This document shows, one piece after another, positions 1 through 10,000 of a stretch of 64,000 nucleotides of DNA (the stretch's first letter is position 1; every line of letters starts with the position of its first letter). The notes beneath the pieces were generated by a model, which saw only the letters and a program-made list of their open reading frames with translations, was not told the DNA's origin and made no database searches. Both the position numbers and the translations under genes were made by a program. Where the stretch lies: assembly GCF_020520425.1 (NCBI RefSeq), contig NC_079492.1, positions 117,029,157-117,093,156 of the forward strand, written 5' to 3'. The DNA is from Spinacia oleracea (Eukaryota; Streptophyta; Magnoliopsida; Caryophyllales; Amaranthaceae).

Positions 1-153
1 CTCTCCTCTATTTTCTCTCTCCTCCTTCCATCGTTGCCTAGATTTTTTATAGAGAGAGAAAGCTTCATCTTTCAACCTTTTGCAGAAAAACAATGCGAAA
101 AGAGATATTTAAAGGAAGAAGAAGCTGGCCGATGTCTCAAATCTGCTGTTTCA

Positions 154-212
154 ATGGCTTCCACTAAAGAACGTGAAAGTTTCATTTACATTGCAAGCTG
201 AGCGCTACGATG
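154..212 (+). pseudogene. Relic of 14-3-3 protein first exon
   Basis: The ATG at 154 opens a reading frame MASTKERESFIYIA, which is the conserved N-terminus of plant 14-3-3 (GRF) phosphoserine-binding adaptor proteins. Directly afterwards about 14 bases are missing compared with the family's usual Lys-Leu-Ala-Glu-Gln stretch. The frame then breaks into a stop, although the bases for the following Ala-Glu-Arg-Tyr-Asp are still present in another frame. The piece ends at a good splice donor (GTGAGT at 213), as expected for an exon 1, and pyrimidine-rich 5'UTR-like sequence precedes it. I see no downstream 14-3-3 exons before the transposons begin, so this looks like a dead fragment, perhaps captured by a transposon whose other end lies left of the window. 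Confidence 0.7.
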
Positions 213-665
213 GTGAGTATTTTTCTCGAATTTAGAGTGATGGAGTATTTGGTTTACAGTAAATTGGTTGGAAAAATTAATTAAATTTGATTAATTATGG
301 CAACTGTAATAATTTTGTATTATTGACATATTTTACTGAGTTTATGAAGAAAATGAGAGATTACAGGCATATTTACATAACTTTTGATTTCTTTCCTTAC
401 TTATACTTTTGCTGGAGAAGTGATTAATTTCTTTGTTGACTTTCGAGAAATTCTATGCGTGATATACTCTTATTTGATTTGTAATACATTTTTACTGACT
501 TTTTTGCTTTACTTTTGCTGAAGAAATGATTAATTTCTTTGTTGACTTTCGAGAAATTCTATGTGTGATATACTCTTAATTGTTTCTTGATTTGTGATAC
601 GTTTTTACTGACTTCTTTGTTTGGATGTTTGCTAGACTATTTTGTTCTTTTTTTTTAATTAATTA
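213..665. repeat. AT-rich flank with a direct duplication
   Basis: This is intron-like sequence after the 14-3-3 relic. A unit of about 105 bp at 406-507 is repeated at 511-623: both copies share TTTGTTGACTTTCGAGAAAT followed by GTGATATACTCTTA. No coding potential seen. Confidence 0.6.
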
Positions 666-950
666 CTCCGTCCGTCCCAGATTAGTTGTTACACTTTCCT
701 TTTTTGTCCGTCCCAGATTAGTTGTTACACTTCTAAATCAGGATTGACCCTACAATTATTATATTGTCTTTCTCTTTCCACTAAATTCTTTTTTGTCCCC
801 ACACCCTCTCTCATTCAATTAAAAAAATACCTCACTAACTTCTATCACATCTACTTTTTCAATAAAATAACAATTGATAACCAAACAACCACTTATCACC
901 TAAAATTTTGTGCAAAGGTAAATGTATCAACTAATGTGGGACGGAGGGAG
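666..950. mobile_element. Stowaway-type MITE
   Basis: A 285-bp element bounded by TA on both sides (664-665 and 951-952). Its ends CTCCGTCCGTCCCA and GGGACGGAGGGAG are inverted copies of the Stowaway (Tc1/mariner) terminal consensus. The left end carries a second partial copy of its terminal sequence (about 706-735), so the TIR is internally duplicated. Non-coding. Confidence 0.85.
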
Positions 951-1053
951 TAATAAAATTGTAAAGTAGCCGAGGAAAATGTTGTCTTTTAAATATGATG
1001 ACACAAAAAATGTGATTAATGAAATGCCCTCTACTCTTCCCTTAGGGAGATAA

Positions 1054-1420
1054 GAGCATCAATTATAGCTCCCTCTTAGCCCCCTCTTAAGGAGAGAGAA
1101 TCTCTAAGAGTTAGCTCTTGAAAAAAATAGGGTAACTCTTAGCTACCTCTTATTTAGAGGTTGATTGGGACATCCTCTAAATAAGAGGTAGCTCTTAGAA
1201 ATAAGAGGGGGTGATGTGGAAGAATGTGGTGTATTTTGGTATTTTTTTGTATTAAAAATAAAATTTAAAATATAAAAAAACTATATAAGAGGTAGTATTT
1301 AAGAGGTAGTCTATTTCTTGATGTTTTTGGTAGCTAACTCTTGTTAAGAGGTAGTGATGAGGTGTATCAGGAGAGAGATTAAGAGGGGGCAAATTAAGAG
1401 TTAGTCTATAATTGATGCTC
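1054..1420. mobile_element. Harbinger/Tourist-type MITE, copy 1
   Basis: A 367-bp non-coding element with perfect 15-bp terminal inverted repeats (GAGCATCAATTATAG and CTATAATTGATGCTC). It is flanked by TAA direct repeats (1051-1053 and 1421-1423), the 3-bp duplication of PIF/Harbinger elements. The interior is built of CTCTTA/TAAGAG inverted motifs and could fold into a long hairpin. Confidence 0.85.
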
Positions 1421-2399
1421 TAAGAGCATCAATTGTAATGGACTCTTAGCCAACTCTTAAAGAGAGAGAAAATTTAAGAGTTAGCTCTTAATAAAAAGGA
1501 GCTAACTCTTAGCTACCTCTTATTTAGAGGTTGATTAAGACATCCTCTAAATAATAGGTAACTCTTAGAAATAAGAGTGGGGTGAGGTGGATGGTTGTGG
1601 AAATATTATATTTGTTTTTGACATTTTTGTTAAAAAATAATAAAAATAAATGTATGTAAAAGGTGTTTAAGAGGGAGTAACTAAGAGATTGTTATTTCTT
1701 GGACTTTTTGATAGGTAACTCTTATTAGGAGAGGGTGATGAGGTGGATGAAGAGAGAGATTAAGAGTGGGTAAATAAGAGTGACCCTTATAACAATCGGT
1801 CTTGCGCGCAACAGTTGTACATTAATATTAATGTACACCAAAAATTCACACGTGCGAACCAAAGCAGCAGACCAGCATCTTGCAAAATAGGAGAGAGAAA
1901 CAGCATAGCAAAAGAGAAGGTGCAAAGAGAGGAGAGAGCAAGATCGATCGAAAATCTGCAATTGTGAAGGAGAAGGCGAAAAATTTCTGCGAATTGGAGC
2001 TTGAATCCCTCATGTGATTGATCTTCACTCCAATTCGCAGAGGATCATTGTGTAGGTATGTATTAAATCTCTTTGAAATTTAGTTCTTTTTTATAGATTG
2101 AGGAATTTAGGTATATATACAAAATCTTTGGATTTAGTTATTGTTTTGATAGATTGATAGTGAAAATTTCGATAATCTATTTGTATGCCTGGTTGATTTG
2201 ATTTTGATTGATTTTCTAAGCAATTGTTGTCTTGATTTTGCTCTTTTGTTCTTGCCACGAGGATTTTCAATCTAGTTTCTTGAGATGAGGTTGAATTATG
2301 CTTATAATTTCAGCTATATTAATAATGAAAATGAGAATTATTTTATCTATAGTGTTTATCAGTCATCGATTATATTGAGGTTTGTGATGGATACTTCTG

Positions 2400-2965
2400 G
2401 TCATGTTAAGCAACTGGCATGGCTGGAGAACACCCAATAATGGAAATTGTTTTGGTCCAATCCTAAGCAACAGTGTGAAGTTTATGCTCATTGTGGTGCA
2501 TTTGGGAGCTGTAGCCAAAATTCTTTGTCATTTTGTACCTGTTTGAAAGGATTTCAACCTAATTCTGATGGTGATTGGGGTTAAGTGATTACTCAAGGGG
2601 ATGTGTAAGGAAGACCCCATTGCAGTGTGGAAGTTCCACTTCTCAGAAAAAGAGGGACAGATTTTATGTGTATTACAAAATGAAATTACCCCAATCTGAT
2701 CGTTTTATTAGTTTTCCAACCATACGGAAATGCGAAGCAGCTTGCTTGAATTGCTATGCTTATGCGTATGATATTGGTGGGTGTTCTGTTTGGTATGAAG
2801 ATCAATTCAACATTCAGCAACTTTCTTGTGGTGATACTAGTGGCAAAACTCTTCATCTTAGACTTGTAGCCTCTGATTTCCAAACAAGAGCAACAAGAAG
2901 TTGATTATTGTCATTATTGTGGGTTCAATTACTGTCACCTTATTGTGGAGGATCATGTAAGAGTT
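2400..2965 (+). pseudogene. Captured G-type lectin S-receptor-like kinase fragment
   Basis: Conceptual translation gives the S-locus glycoprotein region (motifs WKLFWSNPKQQCEVYAHCGA and FCTCLKGFQP), then a PAN/apple domain (RDRFYVYYKMKLPQ, CEAACLNCYAYAY), then the start of a hydrophobic membrane segment (IIVIIVGSITVTLLW). This order is that of SD1/At2g19130-like S-domain receptor kinases. The signal peptide, lectin domain and kinase are absent. An in-frame TAA just before the WKLFWS motif and a one-base frameshift near 2578 break the frame, so it is a non-functional capture inside the Pack-MULE. Confidence 0.85.
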
Positions 2966-3035
2966 CAACATCTTAGTACCCTTTAAGTAATCAAATTGGC
3001 TATATATGTTCTACATTGTATGTTTTTATTTTGTA

Positions 3036-3107
3036 AGCCTATTAGCTCAAATTGGTCGAGCACCGTGCAAATTGCGTGGAGATGTAAGTTCAAATTCTAC
3101 ATAGGCT
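3036..3107 (+). other. tRNA-like sequence A
   Basis: 72 nt folding as a cloverleaf. It has a perfect 7-bp acceptor stem (AGCCTAT with ATAGGCT), a D arm GCTC..GAGC with box-A-like TAGCTCAAATTGG, a weak anticodon stem CCGTG/CGTGG, and a box-B-like T arm GTTCAAATTC. The anticodon loop reads CAAATTG, with A instead of the invariant U33, so a working tRNA is unlikely. Confidence 0.55.
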
Positions 3108-3226
3108 ATTGGTTTTATTTGAAAAATAAGTTGGCATTTTGGGGTAACTTTTACCGATTTAGGGGAGACTTTATTTATATTGTTAGTCATTTCTATATCG
3201 AACCAAAAAGCAACCCAATAGTATGT

Positions 3227-3297
3227 AGGCTATATGGGACTTGAATCCACACCATGTACATAAATGCACATTGCTTTACCATTTGAGCTAATAGCCT
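3227..3297 (-). other. tRNA-like sequence B
   Basis: Reverse-strand relative of sequence C, with acceptor AGGCTAT/ATAGCCT, D-arm GCTCAAATGGTAAAGC, anticodon stem ATGTG/TACAT and T loop GATTCAAGTCC. Its anticodon loop has an extra base and the T stem is degenerate. It faces sequence A in inverted orientation. Confidence 0.55.
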
Positions 3298-3339
3298 TAG
3301 TGTTCAAACATTTACATATTGGGTAGACTGGTACAAAAC

Positions 3340-4893
3340 TTTTCTTAACTTTAACAATTTCCATAACTTTAACCTATAAAATTACAACTTTAACACAGAA
3401 AAGTACAACGTGTGAAAATAAAAATAATGCACGACTCACATTAGCCGAAAAAAGGTAAAAATATAAAAGTCAAACTTTTAGCAGTTAAATTTAAGTTATT
3501 AAAAGTAAAAGTTAGGTTTGAAAAGACGGAAGACTGTCTTAACTTTTATAACAATTTCCATAACTTTAACCTACAAAACTACAACTTTAACACATAAAAC
3601 TACAATGTGTGCAATAAAAAGATTGGAGGACTCGCAACAGCTGAAGAAAGGTAGAAATATAAAACTCAGACTTTTAGCTGTTAAAGTTAAGTTAATAAAA
3701 GTAAAAGTTAGGTTTAATACAACGGAAGACTGTCTTAACTTTTAGAACAATTTCCATAACTTTAACCTACAAAACTACAAGTTTAACACATAAAACAACA
3801 ATGTGTGCAATAAAAAGATTGGAGGACTCACAACAACTGAAGAAAGGTAGAAATATAAAAGTCAGACTTTTAGCTGTTAAAGTTAAGTTAATAAAAGTAA
3901 AAGTTAGGTTTAATACGACGGAAGACTGTCTTAACTTTTAGAACAATTTCCTTAACTTTAACCTACAAAACTACAACTTTAACACATAAAACTACAATGT
4001 GTGCAATAAAAAGATTGGAGGACTCACATCAGCTGAAGAAAGGTAGAAATATAAAAGTCAGACTTTAGCAGTTAAAGTTAAGTTAATAAAAGTAAAAGTT
4101 AGGTTTGATACGACGGAAGACTGTCTTAACTTTTAAAACAATTTCCATAACTTTAACCTACAGAACCACAACTTTAACCCATAAAATTACAAGGTATGAA
4201 ATAAAACAAATTGCATGATTCACATTAGCCGAAAAAAGGGAGAAATATAAAAGTCAGACTTTTAACGCTTAAAGTTAAGTTAATAAAAGTAAAAGTTAGG
4301 TTTGAGATGAAAAAGGCTGTCTTAACTTTTAGAACAATTTCCTTAACTTTAACCTACAAAACTACAACTTTAACACATAAAACTACAATGTGTGCAATAA
4401 AAAGATTGGATGACTCACATTAGCTGAAAAAATGTAGAAATATAAAAGTCAGACTTTTAGTCGTTAAAGTTAAGTTATTAAAAGTAAAAGTTAGGCTTGA
4501 TACGACGGAAGGTTGTCTTAACTTTTAGAATAATTTCTATAACTTTAACCCATAGTACCACAACTTTAACACATAAACTTAATAGGTGTGAAATAAAACA
4601 AATTGCATGATTCACATTAGCCGAAGAAAGGGAGAAATATAAAAGTCGGACTTTTAGCGCTTAAAGTTAAGTTAAAAAGGTAAAAGTTAGGGTTGAGATG
4701 AAAAAGACTGTCTTAACTTTTAGAACAATTTCCATAACTTTAACCTACAAAACTACAACTTTAACACATAAAACTACAATGTGTGCAATAAAAAGATTGG
4801 ATGACTCACATTAGCTGAAAAAAGGTAGAAATATAAAAGTCACACTTTTAGTCGTTAAAGTTAAGTTATTAAAAGTAAAAGTTAGGCTTGATA
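3340..4893. repeat. Tandem array, about 196-bp unit, 7-8 copies
   Basis: The motif GTGTGCAATAAAAAGATTGG recurs at 3607, 3803, 3999, 4390 and 4781, giving a spacing of 196 bp or double that. In the right half it alternates with a variant AAATAAAACAAATTGCATGA (about 4200 and 4590), giving a 391-bp dimeric unit. Every unit carries TAACTTTAACCTA and GTTAAAGTTAAGTTA, so strand-symmetric AAAGTTA words dominate. Open frames here are by-products of the repeat, not genes. Confidence 0.9.
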
Positions 4894-4895
4894 CG

Positions 4896-5345
4896 ACATA
4901 GTATATTGATATTCCTAATTTTTCACTTAAGTGACCCACGAAAGTTAAAGTTAGCATTTTTGAGTTATAAAAAAGTAAAAGTTGCCTTTTTTGCATTAAA
5001 AGTCAACGTTCATCTAGTAAAAGTTAGGCTAACTAATATAAGATTTTTCTTAACTTTTATTACACCAGAGCTAACTTTTACATTGAAATTCGTAACTTTG
5101 ACATAGTATATTGATATTCCTAATTTTTCACTTAAGTGAACACCCAGAAGTTAAAGTTGGCCTTTTTGAGTTAAAAAAAAGAAGTAAAAGTTACATTTTT
5201 TGCATTAAAAGTCAACGTTTATCTAGTAAAAGTTAGGTTAACTAATATAAGATTTTTCTTAACTTTTATTACACCTGAGCTAACTTTTACATTGAAATTC
5301 GTAACTTTTACATAGTATATTGATATTCCTAATTTTTCACTTAAG
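4896..5345. repeat. Second tandem array, about 205-bp unit
   Basis: ACATAGTATATTGATATTCC occurs at 4896, 5101 and 5310, giving two full units and the start of a third. Units contain GTAAAAGTTA and AACTTTTA words related to the neighbouring 196-bp array but are otherwise different sequence. It follows the first array directly. Confidence 0.85.
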
Positions 5346-5383
5346 TGAAACCTCATAACTTGGTTTGCAACTTGCAAGCATGT

Positions 5384-5453
5384 AGGCTATGCGGGATTTG
5401 AACCCACATCATGTACATAATGCACATTGCTCTGCCGTTTGAGCTAATAGCCT
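5384..5453 (-). other. tRNA-like sequence C
   Basis: The best-folding of the three: acceptor AGGCTAT/ATAGCCT, D arm GCTCAAACGGCAGAGC, anticodon stem ATGTG/TACAT with a 7-nt loop CATTATG, T arm GTGGG-TTCAAAT-CCCGC. A- and B-box promoter motifs are present. Position 33 of the loop is A, not U, and the identity is unclear. It could be a tRNA-derived SINE head, an organellar tRNA derivative or a tRNA pseudogene. Confidence 0.6.
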
Positions 5454-5455
5454 TT

Positions 5456-5757
5456 TGTAGTATCATTGGGAAAAGCAACAGAATCAGACGAGGGATCTGA
5501 TTCAAGGTGTACAAGAAGAGTTGCTTCGAGAAGGTGATGACCTTTAAGGACTTGTTCTGTCGGACTAATGGCAACAACATTTGTGAAGCGCCAATGTGCA
5601 TCGAGGAGACCATATACGCTTGAGAAGAACAACACAAACATCGTTGCAAACAATATTTGAGCAACCAAAGGACCTCTGCCAAGCTTCAACTGGCTTAGCC
5701 CTTTCAATATAAGTTATCTCCAAGGAGTTCTTAACAAAGGGATTAAAAGCAAACATC
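5456..5757 (-). pseudogene. Captured BAP31-like gene fragment
   Basis: The reverse strand encodes a stretch typical of plant B-cell-receptor-associated-protein-31-like ER membrane proteins. The key parts are KGLSQLKLGRGPLVAQ, a hydrophobic segment ATMFVLFFSSVYGLL, and ISPTEQVLKGHHLLEATLL. Family proteins are three-pass ER membrane chaperones. Here only the middle loop and second membrane segment remain. There is no proper start, the N-terminal side is in another frame, and the end runs into tRNA-like sequence C. It is a dead capture inside the Pack-MULE. Confidence 0.7.
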
Positions 5758-6769
5758 TACTGTAAAAGAATGATACAATAGTTCATAGTTGCCCTTTGCA
5801 GCAAACAAACATTAGTTTCTACTTCCTTGTCATCCATAATCCAAAGATATAACCAATATGCCAAAGTATCCACAAACAGAGAATCTAGATTACACAACTT
5901 AGCTTTCCAAAGAAAACACTGAGAATCTAGCTAACCTGTAAACACTCATTTAATGCATCCAACATGCTAAGAAATTTCAACATCAGCCTCCTGCAAACAA
6001 TTTAGATTTAGGGATTACACAACAGTCGAGCATTAAGAAAACATAAACTACCACATCTAATAATAACTGGTACTATGAATTTGGACAATTGTTTGACATA
6101 GGATTCATCACGACCGTGAGCAAGCCCTTTCTCCACAACTAGACTTGCAAAGAGCAACAATTCAGGCATAACTGTAAATCGCAACAAAAACAAACACAGA
6201 AAAACGCAATTCCAAAAATCGCAACAATCAATAAAACCTACTAGAAAACCTAAATCAAAACATAATATTGATCTTCAACACAATTCACAGAATAAATCCT
6301 AAAAATCGAAACAATCAATAAAACCTACTAGAAAACCTAAATCAAAACATAATATTGAAAAATTATGCACAATGAAGAACCATCTCTCACAAAACCTAGT
6401 AGAAAACCTAAAACCTAAATATAAAAAAAACAAAAAAACGAAAAAATAGGAAGAAAATTAACCTTGAAAAACAATCGAAGAGAAAGCAGCTCCAATTCGC
6501 GAAGAAATCGCAAGAAAGTCGCAACATATTCGCAGGGGAGAGAGAGAGAAAGGGGAGAGGAGAGAGAAAAGAGAGAAACACGGTTGAAGAAAGAGGAATT
6601 AAGAGAAAATGAAGTGGAAGCAAAACCCCTTCGAAATTAAAAAATAAAAAGTCTAAATGAACTCACACGTGGGAGTCTATTATATTTGTGTAAAATGGGC
6701 TTGGTGTACAATAAATTACTGTACACCCTTTATAAACAAGATTTTGTGCCCTTATAATTGATGCTCTAA

Positions 6770-7005
6770 GTAATCTAGTTCGATTACACATCATCTCCAA
6801 GAGGCGATCAACAATTGGTTCGTCCGACATGGAGTTCGTTTAAGACAATTCAGCCCCAACAAATCGCTAACATACGCCATTCCTCTAATCCTACACCTCA
6901 ACCATCATCAACCTTCAAACACGCTCCCACACTTGCATCACCCGATTCACCCCATCAAACCAAATCAAATCTTTTGCTTCCTGAATTTCTCTCTCCTGCT
7001 TAAGA
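6770..7005 (+). promoter_or_regulatory. 5' leader and promoter of the SEC23 gene
   Basis: Only about 240 bp separate the MITE/MULE block from the SEC23 ATG. The sequence is C/A-rich and leader-like, with short out-of-frame open stretches. I see no convincing TATA box, so the promoter may extend into the transposon block. Confidence 0.4.
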
Positions 7006-10000
7006 ATGGCGGTTCGGCCGACGGTGACCCGGTTTCCGATGGACCCAGATGAGCAAGAGTCGTCGGGTCTACCATGGGGAGTGACGGTTTCACCATTTTC
7101 CGGGAGAGACGAGAACGGAACCCCACCAGCGATGGGATCAGACGGCGAGAATTTACCGAGGTGTGAGAATTGTTGGGCTTACTTCAACTCTTATTGCGAG
7201 CTTGATCAATGGGCTTGGACTTGCTCACTTTGTGGAACTCTTAACGGGCTTTCATCCCACTCCATTGCCAAATACTCTAACCCTCAATCCTGCCCTGAGA
7301 TGTCTTCGTCTTTCTTTGATCTCGAATTGCCTTGTAAGTTGCATTTTTTTTTTTTTTGATTTTTTTTCGAGGGTTAAATTTTGTGGGGAAATTATTGTTT
7401 TACATTTAATTGTCAAATTTAGATGTATTTTAATTAATTGGGTTGGAAAAATTAGAGTGCATGATTTTTATTTGATTAGTGAGAAATGCAGAATCAAGGT
7501 TACATCATTTGATGTTGGATTACTGATAAGTGTGATAATCAGCAAAAAGGGCCTTCAATTTTGATTGTTTTTGGACTTATAAGTTATAAGTACTTTGATC
7601 AAGTCATTGAAGGAAAACAGAATAAATGTACTGATATTACTGCTGTATTTGTGTGGAAACCTGACTACGTCTAGCTTAGTTGGTAAAGTCTCGAAGGTGT
7701 TGCCTGGGATTCAATCCTGTCTATATTAGTGTCATTTGAGCTCACTAATATACTCCATGCACCTTATGTTATGTACAGCTGAAGTATAGTTTTAATCTAA
7801 GAAAATTAAAGTGAAATGACCGAAAGTTTGAAAAGGCCATCAGCCTTACTTCACTATGTTTTATGTGTGGTCCAATTTATGAAGTTTTCATTCTAACTGA
7901 CAATTAGCTAGTTTAATTGAACATTTTCAGCTGATTTGGATGTTTGAGGTGGTTGAAATGGCCTATGAGTTTTTAGCTTTTAACAGTGCAGTATTCTGTT
8001 TGGTTGCTTAGAAAATGGTATGAAGTGTTTCTTTTTGGGTTTGCAATTTTGTATGTTAGGTGGAACTGATGAAAAATGAGTTTGGAAGGATCTTTTAAAT
8101 GTTCGGTCACATGAAATGTAATAAAAAGGAACTTGATTTTCGAACATATTGTTTGAAATCGGCACCTGAGTTTGACTTCTGTGTGTTGGGATCGTTGCAT
8201 TTGTGGTTTCAGTGGAAGGATATGAAGACGAATCAATGCAAGCTTGTCCAGTCTATGTGGCGGCAGTTGACCTATCATGTAAGTTTGAGCCCCCCTCTCC
8301 CCTTCTCTCTAATTAGTGACATTCACTTTCATAATTTTTCCCTGAAAGTTTTCAATCTGTGTGTCCTCTCAAAGTTGATGAAGAGCTGTTGGCAAAACTA
8401 GAGGAGCTTCACTTGGGAAATGTTTCACTTTTGTATCATTAGCTTCTGTTTGATTCTCTTATTTGTGCACAGTAGATCTCTTCTGTTTAATACTTCTATA
8501 GTTGTGTTGGCCTCGTATATTTCTCTCATATTACCAACTTACCATATGTTGTCTATTGTTTCTCCAGTCAATTGCTATCAGATAATCTTATGAACTGGTT
8601 GGTAATATGTAACTTGGAAGAGCGGTGATAGCAATGGTTATTCAGAGGTTTAGATGAATTTGTGGATTACATGGATGTTCTTAGCCTTTTTCTAATGCTG
8701 TGCATTCTTATTTAAGTTAGTGACTCAAGCAAAGAGTTTATATTGTTACAACATTGTAACTACTAACCAGGCTATAACAGATGTATTTTAATTTTGTTTA
8801 GTTTTGATGGTGGATCAAGCAATGGGCATGTACTAGGCTGTAAAAAGAGGTTATGTTGCATTCATCATCGTCGAACATAGAGGGGGTCAGATAACTGATT
8901 ATGGTCATTTATGCTCCAGTAGTCCAGTTCTGAGCAAGAAATCTGAGAATTAAATGCTGTATGAAACACTATCTTGGGTTCATTGGAGTGTTAAAGTTCT
9001 CAACTTCATTAACCATTAGTGAGTCTTGCATGTAGGATAGCCTAGTAATGGATTTGGCCTATTGGAATGGGGAGATTGACCTATCGTTTGACAACCATAA
9101 CTGAAACTTTTGAAGATGGTTGATCCCGATATTTAGATGCATTTTTCTTCTGTTCTTGTTCATGGAAGTTGGCAAAAATAGCTGACTTCTCCCCCCTTTT
9201 GCAGCTTCAGAAGAGTTTCTGGACCTTATTAAAAGTGCATTACTGGCGGCTTTGGAAGGTCAGATTGCAGTTCTTATTGTTTGCTACTTTTTGCCTGCTT
9301 ATTGATGATTGATATTTCAATATTTGTACAGCACTTCCTGCTGGAGCACTCTTCGGACTTGCTGTGTTCAGCGTCAAATTAGGGTTGTATGATGTGCAAG
9401 GCCCCGTTCCAGTTGTGAAGAATGTTTTCATCCCGTCTGATGCAGATGGCTCTATACAAATAGAGCTTCAAGATGTCATGCCCTTGTTTTCCTTCTTAGC
9501 CCCAGTATGTCCTCAAGTAGTTATTGGTTAGCAGTAGCTCTATTTCAAGTAGTTGCAATTTCTAATTAGCCACTTCTGTCTTCTATAACTTTGAAAATTC
9601 TACGGAGTATATGACTGTGTACCCTAAGTCTTGGACCCTCCTGTCATTACCTAGGTGGAGACCTGTAAAGAGCGGATTGCATCTGCCATCGAAACTCTTA
9701 AACCAATGACATCATGGGAAAGATCAGCAGCTGCTAGTCAATCTCTAGATGGTGTCCTACTAGGTGGCCGAGGTTTTGGATCAGCAATGGAAGCCCTTTT
9801 CAGTTACCTTGGATCAGAATATGGAACCACATTTGCATTAGGTATTGTTGCTTCAAGGCTTCAAGCTGTAGTGATGTGATGTGCCCTGGCTCTACAGTTT
9901 CTGTGCTAGATGAAGGAAAATGGATAATTTAGTAGTTGAAGCAATCTTTCTCTATGATTGAAAACTTCTGTACCTAAAATATATGTTTCTTCTGTAACAA

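Larger units (their letters stand above)
1793..6748. mobile_element. Pack-MULE (non-autonomous Mutator-like element)
   Basis: A 4956-bp insertion flanked by a perfect 9-bp target duplication CCCTTATAA (1784-1792 and 6749-6757), the hallmark of Mutator-like elements. The two ends are degenerate long inverted repeats. Both contain TCTTG, then a TGTACA..TTA..TGTACACCAA block and CACACGTG or CACGTG, and further in a GCGAATTGGAGCT block (left about 1990, right about 6493) next to purine/pyrimidine-rich tracts. No MURA transposase is recognisable. The cargo is a receptor-kinase fragment, three tRNA-like sequences, two tandem arrays and a BAP31-like fragment, so it behaves as a gene-capturing Pack-MULE. 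The stretch 5760-6480 inside it has no recognised content. Confidence 0.85.
1424..6766. mobile_element. Harbinger-type MITE, copy 2, split by a MULE
   Basis: A second member of the family at 1054-1420 abuts it and shares the TAA between them. Its left part is 1424-1792 and its last 9 bp are at 6758-6766, ending TTGATGCTC and followed by TAA at 6767-6769. Without the inserted MULE it would be about 378 bp, close to the 367 bp of copy 1. That agreement independently confirms the insertion boundaries. Confidence 0.85.

Noticed and set aside
3518-5106. Lys/Thr-rich small frames in the arrays
   Set aside because: Created by the 196- and 205-bp tandem repeats. The same frames break in neighbouring units.
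5353-5682. 109-codon reverse frame
   Set aside because: Wrong frame over the BAP31-like fragment and tRNA-like sequence C.
6815-7003. Possible N-terminal extension of SEC23
   Set aside because: Out of frame with the 7006 start, begins at a TTG, and has no similarity to the family.
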